Positions 12,700 to 23,200 of a DNA stretch of 64,000 bases are shown here, piece by piece; the first letter of the stretch is position 1, and every line of letters starts with the position of its first letter. The translations under genes were made by a program, and so were the position numbers. The notes beneath the pieces are model-generated. The model had not been told where the DNA came from. It saw only the letters and a list, made by a program, of their open reading frames with translations, and did no database searches. This stretch comes from Bondarzewia mesenterica (Eukaryota > Basidiomycota > Agaricomycetes > Russulales > Bondarzewiaceae). The stretch is from contig SGPL01000009.1 of the NCBI GenBank assembly GCA_004802705.1, positions 80,607 to 144,606 of the forward strand. Direction: 5' to 3'.

Positions 12700-14560
12700 G
12701 TATATCCTTAGTGCATCTGCTCATTCTTATAAAATTTAGCTTGAGTCTACTTTTGTGGACATCATTAAGATGCTGTCTAGTTGAAAGCCTCAGTTATATC
12801 ATCTTACCATCTTGTATTATCCTCTTCCTTTGACATTCAGTTACATGCTTGAACATACAAGTCACAAGGGCATTTGACTCTCTACAGATTGAGCATGCCA
12901 CACCTTCATCATTCTCATGGCATCAGTCTCACACATAATTTACCTCACCTTGAAGCTGCATGAGCTTAGCCTCCCTTATGTGTTGTGGATACACCACCTC
13001 ATCATCTACTGCTACCTTCACTCTCAATGAGTAGCATACCTCCATTAATCCCTGATCGATGACTTCTTTCAACTACAACTTTGTGCATTCATTCACCTGT
13101 CCATTTTGTGGCTTCAGGATGTTGATGGCCTTTTGATAGTCAAGGTTCCTCTATAGATTATTTATGATCACAATCACCCTATTTTTAATCACTAAGATCA
13201 TCTCATGGCAAAGTATGCACTAACCACAGATGAGGTTGATGTCATGATTACTAGCATGAGAGCAGATGAGCTGTATCCTATCCCATCTATATCTCTCTAG
13301 GATCTCATTAAATATCACTCCATACAGCTTAGCAGTGAGCAACTGCTATCCAAAAACATCACTGACTTTTTCTAGTGTCGAGAATTTGCAAATAGTTTTC
13401 AGATTGAAGTTAAGATAGTGAGTGAGTTGGCACAAAGGATTGATCATGACTTGGCTGTTTAAATATTGACACAGCCCACTTCCCATTCTTTCATCTATGA
13501 GTGGGTCAATATTAGTTAATTTTTTATCTATGTGCATATCAAACATGGGCAAATTCTACAGGTCTGGGCAAAATACATGCCTGACTAGCAGTGGTACAAT
13601 TTTTTTTAATTCATCTGCCTAAGATAAAACTGAGGATAATGAGGCCATTATACTTTTACCACAGGAGCCTCCACATACCCTCTCTCAACTTGTTAGTCTC
13701 CCTCTTATCTCATCAACACATTACTATGATGACCTCATAGCTATCCTTCTCTCATCCATCATTCAACACCTTGACATGATGAGGTCCTTTATATCTGAGA
13801 CTATTCAAGAGATTTTGTAGATGTGGTATACTTTTGTGTAGATAAGAATGAGGTATGATTCCCTGGTCATTACAGGAAAATGACTGGCATCATTGAATTA
13901 GTTGTAGTACTAGGCCATTCTTATTTATAGAGGTACAATGATGCCTATATCTTTATAACAACTCATTGCTAATTTTATCGAATTGTTTCTTACTTGTAGA
14001 CTAATAGTAGCACCCTCAATCTCACACCATCTTTAGAATCTCAATGAAATGCTCTCTATACCATTGATCTTTCAAATTTAACAGATATATCAGCGTGAAT
14101 GAACCTTGTTCATTTTCATGTCACTGTCTAATCATGTCATTAAGCTGTGCTGACATTTAGTGGTGGAAAGTGCAGTGACATTATTCAATGCATCCATGTG
14201 AGGTGGGGACCAGATCTCTCTGGCCTCGTACATGAGCTCTTAAACTATAGCATCACCTTCAACACTCATATCTTTGGTGCATGATTGCTGATAGAACTGC
14301 CCTTTTACCCTCTCTTCATCATTCTAGGTTGGCATCTCTTAGGATATCAACCAGATGCCATCAACTATGCCCATTATGAGGTGATATATAATGCTTTTTT
14401 TGCTCATTCATGTGCTCATACAGCCTTGCTTCAAAGCAATATTCTCTGGTGCTTCATTTTGCACGCTATTGGCTTTGATGCTATCATTGTGGGGCTATTG
14501 ATATTATTTTTGAAGCTAAAAAAGCTGTTCTCACTAGCCCAATTATAGCTGCTTGAGATG
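12700..14560 (-). pseudogene. unidentified long coding remnant
   Basis: The minus strand reads as protein-like sequence over nearly 2 kb, with stops mostly at sites where a C-to-T or G-to-A change would explain them. The best-preserved open part is 13,346-13,552, with RMGSGLCQYLNSQVMINPLC and LNFNLKTICKFSTLEKVSDV. It continues as LLTAKLYGVIFNEILERYRW, then KAINILKPQNGQVNECTKL, then VEDDEVVYPQHIREAKLMQL-like text and a CSICRES cluster near 12,880. Upstream, LRYKGPHHVKVLNDG and LREGMWRLLW can be read near 13,660-13,800. I do not recognise the family. A host gene or the accessory ORF of a large transposon are both possible. The boundaries are where readability fades. Confidence 0.5.
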
Positions 14561-15360
14561 ATGATCTGTCACTCAGTGAGATAAAGGTTATCAGTGGTGT
14601 CTACTGAGTATTTATAGGTGAGTCTCATTTATATTATTTCTTGCTAACTTACTAAACACTGTGCTTACAGGTAATTCTATGGATATGGCTGAAATGTCTT
14701 GGTGGCTTTAGCACAAGATGTGGTGTGAAAGTAGCCTTAATATTAAGTACTAATCTTCACTTTACAAAGACTGATTTTAGAACTAACTCTCTCAGATTCA
14801 TGACAATCAGGCCACTTTGTGTTTGACAAGAGAGTGGAGAAGCTCTCTTTAATTTCTCTTCAAGGAGATGCATCAGCTAGAGAACACAAATGAAAAGGCA
14901 GCTCAATTTTATTTACTCAAACTAGAATTCAAATAGATTTGTCTTTTTAATTCATATAATAGTAGAGCACATTTCTTAATTAAACTCATTTTTATTTGTG
15001 CAACAAATGAGTGTGAGTCTGAAGCACCACTTTACTATTGTGACACTCAAACATTATTAGCATGATCAGCATCTACACGCAGAATTTAAATTTCTTGTAA
15101 ATAATCTTGATGCTGAACATATAGGCACTTCTTTTTATTTGCCAACTCTTTTAAAATAGCAGCTCGATTAGTATCTCTCAAATAAATTAGCACATTTAAC
15201 TGTTAGTTCACATTGTGCTTTATCATTGAGGTCATCAATGATTTAGAAATAAAACTGAGAGATTTCAATACATACAAGAACTTTTGTGCAAATTTTTTGG
15301 TGTATATGATCAGTTATTGTAAAAAAATCATCAGTAATGCATTTATTTCTACAGTAATAT
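14561..15360. other. AT-rich sequence, nothing recognised
   Basis: No coding, RNA or repeat signal beyond base composition was seen on either strand. Confidence 0.3.
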
Positions 15361-15594
15361 GTGTTTTTAAACAAACAATGTGTGTTTTTAGATGAAATAA
15401 TGCATGTTTTTAGATAAACGACTTATGTTTTTAGATGAATGATGTGTATTTTTAAATGAATGATGACTCACCTGTTATTGAACTAAACAATGCATATTTT
15501 CAAATGAATGATGCATGCAAATAAATAACATGTGCAAATGAATAATGTGTATTTTCAAATAAATGATACGTATTTTAGATGAATGATGTGTCTT
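15361..15594 (+). repeat. 21-bp minisatellite, about ten diverged units
   Basis: Units of about 21 bases built on GTGTTTTTAGATGAATGAT recur from 15,361 to 15,594, with one interruption at 15,465-15,485. That interruption (CCTGTTATTGAACTAAACAA) is itself repeated just after the array at 15,609 (CCTATTATTGAACCAAATGA), suggesting a higher-order unit of about 139 bases. Copies differ by transitions and small indels. Confidence 0.7.
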
Positions 15595-16290
15595 TTCTAT
15601 ATCCTTCACCTATTATTGAACCAAATGATGTAATTTATAGCCAAATACTAGCAAATGATATAGTTTATAGTCTAATAAATAGCTCCTTCCTTCTCCATTG
15701 ACTTTACATCACTAACTACATCTACCCACCTGTCTAACCATGTTCAACAACACTCTCAAGTCTCTAATTGTCTTTATCAATCATATTCTTATATGATTCT
15801 TTAGTCCTTGCCCTCAGGACTTTATTGTTATGCCATTTCTAACTGAATTAAGGTGTATTTTTAAGTTTTTTTTCTGTTAGATTTCTTGCTTAGACTATTA
15901 GGCCGACAGATAATGAAATAGAGATAGTCAATATGAATAGGTGAGTGATTTACCTTAGCTATTTTTTTTGTCTTGACAGTGGTTAGCCATTAAGAGTTAA
16001 AATACTTAGATATTTTAATGAGAAGAGGGCTGATATTGAGGAGAGGAGGGCTGATATTGTTGAGGAGATGTGAACAAAGGTGAAGATTTAGAGAGTGAGG
16101 GAGATATAAAGAGCAGGGGAGATATTGACTGTCACATCATCATAAAATTTAATTACATGCCTTGAGCTGTTTGAACAAACTCATGTAAAGAATGTGAATT
16201 GGTTGAGATTATCATTGAGTCATTATTGATGTATTTTGTTTTAATACTTTCTTTCTCATATTCATTCGAATGATAAATGTGATTTCAATT
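15595..16290. other. AT-rich sequence with a GGAGA-type purine stretch
   Basis: No gene seen. Near 16,020-16,120 a purine-rich segment repeats GGGCTGATATTGAGGAGAGG-like text twice in tandem, a short local duplication only. Confidence 0.3.
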
Positions 16291-16365
16291 CCAACTCACC
16301 GTTGCACTCGAATACTTAAGGGCTCGAACCCACAGTTGGTGGTAATGACTCGAGACTAACAATAT
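16290..16365 (-). repeat. candidate Pol III-type remnant with an intact B-box
   Basis: The reverse complement of 16,320-16,331 is GGGTTCGAGCCC, a perfect tRNA T-arm/B-box core with palindromic stem halves. The surrounding 100 bases keep five or six CpGs in a region otherwise almost free of them. I could not draw a full cloverleaf or find a convincing A-box, so this may be a tRNA relic, part of a SINE, or chance. Confidence 0.3.
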
Positions 16366-16657
16366 TCAGTATCACTGAGATCATTAGTATAAATTCTACT
16401 TAGTGTTTCAAATCCACATGGTGCATATGCACAGGTTTCTTTGATCTCTTGATGCCTCACTTATTTATGTTCTGGATGCTGATTAAAATTAAATGTGGAA
16501 ATGTGGAGCAGAGATGATTGATTGAATTTATAATTTTAGCAGTATGGACATGAATGCAACTTGCAGCAAGATTGAATATGCATGATGTTTAGCATTATTT
16601 CTTGTGAAAATAAGAGTGAAATAGTAGATAAATAAATATAATAAATATAATATATAA

Positions 16658-16735
16658 TATCCTTATAGTGATGTGGTTAGAATGCTGCATTGGTGTGAAA
16701 TACTAAGGGCTAGAGTTTAATCCCTGTGCAAGCCA
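16658..16735 (+). repeat. tRNA-derived sequence, SINE head or tRNA pseudogene
   Basis: An A-box-like element (TAGTGATGTGGTTAGAATGC, from about 16,667) is followed about 43 bases later by a B-box-like GAGTTTAATCCC, which becomes the consensus core if one T is read as a former C. A 3' GCAAGCCA follows, and then an AT-rich tail. Order and spacing fit a type-2 Pol III promoter, and the arms fit a decayed tRNA. The stems no longer pair well, so this is a dead tRNA or a tRNA-derived SINE rather than an active tRNA gene. Confidence 0.45.
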
Positions 16736-16950
16736 CAAATATGTGCTTATATTAATAAATTGAATTAATATAATAAGTAATAAGATTATTTAAGTGATTT
16801 TTTTTATGCTAATTTATTTCAATACCTGCACTTACTATTCAACATATACATGCTAGAATCAAGTACTTTATTGTTAACTATATTATTATCAGTAGCTCTC
16901 AGTCATCATTTTTTCATCTTAGCCTTTATGGTTGACAGTGAGTTTTTTTT

Positions 16951-17640
16951 TAGCAAGTGAGGCAAAGCTGAGTGTTATATATTAATACAAAAGACTGCAT
17001 ATGCTATCAAAGTCTATAGTCATAATTTATAAATGTATGCTGACTAGTCTAATAAATTGAGTACTGAACTGCAAGTCTTTTACTAAGCAAGACAAAGCTA
17101 AGTGTTATAGATTAATAAACATGCCTGCATGTGCCATTGAGGTATGTGATCATAATTTATAAATGTATGCCAATCAGTGTCATAAATCGAACACTGAATT
17201 GCAAGTTTTTTTATTGAGTGAGGCAAACTTGAGCATTATATGTTAAGAAAGAAGACTATGTGTGCTGCCGAAGTGTGTAGTCATAATTTATAGATATATA
17301 TTGATCAATGTCATAAATTAGACACTAAACTGCCAGTTTTTACTGAGCGAGGCAAATCTAAGTATTATATACTTAATAAAGAAGACTATGTGCTCTGCAG
17401 GAGATGTGTGGGTCATACTGTGATCACTCGTAACATAGTTATTATTTATAAATATGTATTAATAGATTAAGTAAAATAGATGCTCAATCATGAGTTTGTT
17501 AATGAGTGAGGTGAACTCAAGCATTATATACTTTATGAAGAAATTGATGTGCTCTGCATGATCACTTGTAACAAACTAGTTATTTATAGATATATATCAA
17601 TTGGTTAAATAAAGTGAAGCACTTGACTCAATAAATAGCT
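16951..17640 (+). repeat. tandem array of five diverged ~130-bp units
   Basis: Five successive units start near 16,951, 17,081, 17,212, 17,341 and 17,501. Each begins with a variant of TGAGCGAGGCAAACTTGAG, followed by a TTATATA stretch, AAGACTATGTGCTCTGC, CATAATTTATAAATGTAT and, in the first three units, TAAATTGAACACTGAACTG. Unit spacing is 130, 131 and 129 bases for the first three steps. The fourth unit is about 160 bases because of an extra segment (TGATCACTCGTAACATAGTT, shared with unit five). No open frame spans the array. It behaves like a small satellite or the internal repeat of a transposon. Confidence 0.8.
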
Positions 17641-18739
17641 GTCAAGGCATTTTGAAAGATCAATTATGACTGAGCATGCTAATATATATAAAAGTGTAAA
17701 AGATGTATTGATGACTGATTAAGGGTGATTTATAGTTATTATGTTTAAGTTATATGTGTGTGATTATGATAAAAGAGCGATGGTCTAACTAAAGAGACAA
17801 AAGATCAAAGGATGAGATGGGTGTTGTTTGAAATAATGCAAGACAGGTATTTACAAAAGACTCTGAGCATATGAGAGGGTGTGTGAAAAGGACAACTTGT
17901 CACAAAAATGCGATGTTGCAAGGGGGACGATTAGCATTAGAGTTGGCTTAAGATAAGTTTTGGTAAGTTATTAATTATTAGATAGCTTTGCAAGTCAAGT
18001 TAAAAGGTTATAGTACATATTTGTCTCAATGTTTTGATTGCGTTTTAGAGAGGTCCATCAATATTTTAATATTCTTAAAGGAATAGAAGCTTGTAAATTA
18101 TGGCTGGGGGCACATTTGTTGTTGTAAAGGCTGAGATTATAAAACATGAGTTAATGCATTTTTTTATATTTTATTTTGATATACATTTACATAGATGAGT
18201 GATTGATGCATGAGCTGAAGTATTAAATAAATAAATATTTATAACTTTAAGCTTGTTATTTTGACTCAGTAATGTGCATTTGATGTTGATCCATATATAA
18301 TAATATATCATTTATAATAGGCCATCATGTGTCAAGTATGAGTAAATCTAACTGTGTTAATATATTTTGTCTGTATCGCTCGACCATGTCTTTATTTATT
18401 TATTAGAGTCAAGCATCACTCTGATCACTCAGCAGTTTAAGAACACAATGATGCAGTCTTTTGCATTAAAGATGTTGTTAAGGATTAAAACTGATTTGAC
18501 AGATTGATGGCTTGTGATGCTTAGTGGTATAGAAGAAGAGGATGAATAGTATGTGAAGATGAAACAAAATAGTAATAAAGTATAAGTAAAAATATAAAGA
18601 TGAAGTCATCAAAGTTGTAATAAATTACAGCCATATTGATGGTCATAATAAGTTACAGTGAAGTCAAAGTTAAAGATGCTAGGGCACAAGTTAAAGCAGC
18701 AGAGTGTTGAGATAAGCAATATCAGATTAAATAGATATA
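17641..18739. other. AT-rich sequence, nothing recognised
   Basis: No gene or RNA recognised. The last 200 bases may be a further decayed part of the copia copy that becomes alignable at 18,740. Confidence 0.3.
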
Positions 18740-19050
18740 ATTATCAGAATTATAGTGCTGCAGTATATCAATAATATGTTAATATTGAGACATGGAAAGA
18801 TGATCATTATGAGACCTCTAATAATTTTTATGCCCCTGAAGTGAGGTGCTGAGACTCAGGTCATGCTGGCAAGAGGTAGAGGTTAATTTAATAATAATTT
18901 TATTTAAAATATTTATAGAGTTTGAAGTAAATGTATAATTATTAATAAAAATAAGCATAATTATCTTGATATTAATAATTCTTTAAAAAAACATAGATAC
19001 TATTGTTTAAGTAGATATGCTTAAAGTCTATTTATTTAAGTATAGTAAAA
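18740..19050 (-). pseudogene. hypermutated copy of copia reverse transcriptase
   Basis: This stretch aligns base by base with 2,370-2,690 on the same strand. Anchors are GAAGTAAATGT (identical in both) and pairs such as TGCAGAG to TATAGAG, GTCTAAGAT to ATTTAAAAT, and GTGCAATCATCA to GTATAATTATTA. Most differences are C-to-T or G-to-A. The position of the RT catalytic box has one codon more than the 2.6-kb copy and reads LIFINN, meaning Y-V-D-D with both aspartates changed to Asn. No open frame survives. Confidence 0.75.
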
Positions 19051-19284
19051 GTAAAATTAAGCTCTTTTCTATCAACTTATCATTGCCTCTTCATTAAACT
19101 ACCTTTAATATCTTATATTACATTTAACTCTCTCAACCTTATTTATAATTCTATTCATTTATCATATCATAATCTACTTCAATATAGCACATTTGCTTAT
19201 ATAAGCATATTATTCCCTTTTTTCTATATATATATTATTATTCTTTTAAAATTATAGTCTATTTATTATAATATATTGTTTATT

Positions 19285-19690
19285 AGAGAAAAATTATCGT
19301 AAAATAAGTTATTTTAGTTTATAATAATAAAATAGCAATATTTTAACTAATATTTTATTAATTTTGACTTTAATTTTTAATTTTTAATTTGCTCATTAAT
19401 AATTTTTAAGTAATATCTTTATTGGATAAATATAGTCATTTTAATATAATCTATTTTTAGCTTATAATAATAAAACAATAATACCCCAATCAATATTATA
19501 ATAAATTTAGTTTTAATTTTATATTTATAATTTTCTCATTAATAACTTTTTAGTTATATATCTATTAAGAAAAAATGTAAGATTATTTAAATTTTTTTTA
19601 GCTTATAAAAATAAAAAGCAATATCTTAGCTAATACTATCCTGATTTTGATTTTAAATTATAAATATCTTTGTCAAGAATTTCTATTATA
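19285..19690 (+). repeat. AT-rich tandem array, three ~142-bp units
   Basis: Units carry TTTTAGCTTATAATAATAAA near 19,312, 19,454 and 19,596, followed by a (C/T)AA(T/C)ATTAT block, a GATTTTGATTTTAA-like block and TTTGCTCATTAATAACTTTT. Spacing is about 142 then 141 bases. The whole array has almost no G or C, so the units may once have been less AT-rich. Confidence 0.7.
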
Positions 19691-20299
19691 ATATTAAATA
19701 TAATATAATTATAAGATTTTTTATAATAGTGCTATAAGTAGTATGCTATGCTTTCATATTGTATATATTGTAGAACATACTCTCATTTTGGTTAATTTGC
19801 TTATTATACTCAGCTATATATAAATCAAATTTATATTTGAAATATGAAAGTTAAAAAATATTATGAAAAACAGAATAATATAATATAATACTAAAATGAT
19901 ATTTTTAATATATAAGCACTCTACAAACTTGCATATAAACTACAAAGGGGATTCTACAGATAAAGTAGCTATCATTACAATAAAAGTTGCTCATATACAG
20001 CATGAGTAGCAATACATTATCACTATTGTAAATATGAGAGAGTGCAATATATAATTGTCTATGTGTAAATACAGCAAAATAAATATTAATAACAATGTAA
20101 TTTAGAGTCTGTCTAATATAGCTATTGAAAGTTATTGCATATGCAATATGTAATGAAAACTGTTTGCAATTGACAGTCTACGAGTAGTAGAGTGGGTGGA
20201 TAGTGAATATTATATGAGAAAAGAAATGAGATTTTGTGCATCTAATAATATAATGTCAACAGAATAGTGTTGAAAAGTAATAACCCCAACATCCACATT

Positions 20300-23200
20300 G
20301 TGAATGAGGCCTTTGTCAATAGATAAGTTTCTTACAATCATGCAGATTGAACTAGTTTTGAGTGTAAATTCATGTTCTAAAACTCTAGCTTATTTCAGTT
20401 GAGAGAAGTAATTTGACAAGAGTTCAGAGGCATCTGCTATGTCTGATTCTTTCAATGTGTTAGAGTTGTAGTACAACATCTCCTCTCTGAGGTATATAAA
20501 TATTATTATAAAATTAAAATCATCTATATAGCTGTTGAGAGGGGATAAAAATTCTTTGTTCAGATATACGGCCTTACGAGCAAGGCCTATTCCTTGGATC
20601 TTAGTTAATTCACATGACCATAAGTTTACAGAGGTATTTTGACATTATTGCTGATGACTTTTCCCTAAAAAAAACAAAAAGCAGATGTCAGATGAGGCCA
20701 ACTAGTCAGCTGACATCAATGATATTTTATCGGGCAAGTCCTACTCGACTAAAAGTTATCGACATTGGTCATTCATTGCAGGTTTGCACTAACTACAAGC
20801 ATAAATATGCAATCAGCAACTTTCTCTTATAAATCATTTAATTGTAATTGAACATCTACAATGGTACCTGTCATTCTATTAACAATGTCATGTCTAATTG
20901 TAATATTTTTTATGACTATAACATGTATATCAATAAATATGTTTGACACGCCCAGGAAATTATTCATTAATGTACTCTTTAAGTTACAAATAGCATTTTG
21001 CATAGCGCCTTGTAATGATTGATGATGATATCTATCATTAGTGACAAATCAGTATATATAGACCTTATTATTGGCTGCTCTCATATAGATAATGTGTAAA
21101 TTGATAACATCATGCAATTGTTTTTTTGCAATAATTATTGGGTAATCCTTTAGGTGGTAGAGGTCATCAAGTGAGTTATTACTTAACACATTTAACAAAT
21201 GTGATGTTAACACATTGTAATTTGAAAGAAAGCTATTTTTTGATAAGTCAGTCACTCTTCTGACATATAATTTACTTAACAATTCTTCATATGCATAGTT
21301 TATATCTTGACATCAGTATTTTTAAAGGATTATAACATCCTTGATTTGTTACTAGATGTATGCCTCTTGAAGTGTGTGTTGTCTATAGATTATTAATATC
21401 TGATTTATGTCTATTTTAGAAACTAATTTATGAGAAAAAATGGTCTTACCTTTAACAGGTTTTAATTGTCCCAGGTCACTAGTAATAATCACATTCACTC
21501 CATCAAATGATTTGTCTTTCATATCTAGTCACTAACTATGAGCTTCTGCAATGCGATTAAAAATGTCTGTCAACAAAGGTGCAGAAAGCATTGAGATTTT
21601 GTATATAATAAGATATTGAACATCTTTCTATATAGCAATGAGTTCATCTATTCGAATATTATACTTTATTTTCAGTAAAAAAAATAAGTGCATGAATTGT
21701 ATATCCACTGATAAGCATAGACACAATACTGATTAGAGCAAATAATAACAAAGACTATGAACATTGACATTGTTTAAAACTTTTGACAATGGCCTTTATA
21801 ACGTGCCTTTTTTTAGTGCCACTAATATTGCTAATGAATAAAAGCAGCTGATCATTATCATTCTGAATCATATGTTCAGCTACAGAGTGAACTGCCTATT
21901 TCTGTTCAAAATTGCCATAAATATTCAGCTTAATAATGACATCATCTAGAAGAGACATCATTCAATGTCTTCTTTCTATCATAACATGACATGTAGGTAA
22001 ATCAGTAATCATCACCATAGTTATTAATAGATTCATTGTGGATAAATTTGCAGCCACTTCATTATCATCCATATGTCTTTGAGGGCATTTGTTATTTTTC
22101 AAATGATGCATCATACACTTTTACTCGTTAATGTCCTCTAGTGTATGATGATCATTGCTAAGGTCATTAGCATAGACTATAGTATTGGAGTCAATATCTT
22201 TTGATAAGTAAGATCTTAAATCATTATAACATGTCGAGACTGTCTTGAATGCAATAATTATATATTGACTATTGATCTAGCATAATATTATTCTCTAGAG
22301 GACTAGAATCATATGCCATCTTTTTGTCAAAATCAACATTGATATTATTTGATAACACAAGCATGCTATTATCATCGATTATGAGGTGTATAGTATCAGA
22401 TGATGCAGCAATTTTCTCATTACTCATAAAAAAGCAAATCTGTTCAGAATCATGTTTTGCATCTTTGTACTCATGTTCAACATGAATGTTTTCTATTATT
22501 TGTTGAAGGTGCATAGAAAATATGGTGTGATCGTATGCATGAATTCAACTTTTACCATCTAACTTTAAGTTAGTAATCAACCTCCACAGTTTGAACAACA
22601 CCAATATATATTGTGTCCAAATTTTTTCATCATCCACACTTGTGTTAGAATGAGAGATGGTAGGATCTAACAATTTGGCACAAAAAGCTCACAATATAGC
22701 TAGCTCAAGTGAGTGTTATATTGTGGGTGTTCCAAATTTAGGTAATGAACACGATCAGCAGCTGTATGGCCCGTGTGACTAGAATCAATGTGGTGCTGCA
22801 ATTTATGTTCCTCTATCATCAATGTTAGTCTGTGCATAAGAGCAGTGTGATTTCAAATACATAGCTATTCAAAGTTAGGGTGATTGAAATGTAAGCAATA
22901 ATCCATCAAAGGGCTCATTATGCTAACATCTGCATTACTGATAGTGATGAAAACTTCATCATCAATGGTACTTTTAATATAATAATATTGTTGGTGAGCA
23001 GTCTGTACGTCTATGTCTTCAAGTTGTATAACAGTAGTGGAACCAGATGGCAGTCATTGTATTAGTCCTTGTTCTGTTGATTGAAGTATAAAGTGGTTGA
23101 ACTCGCCCCAACAAATAGAACAGAATTAATGACTACAATAATAATCTCCATTTCTGACTAAAAAACTCATAATTTGCTGATGAGAAAACTCCTATCATGC

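Noticed and set aside
16951..17640. CRISPR-like array
   Set aside because: Units are contiguous and diverged with no unique spacers, and the genome is eukaryotic.
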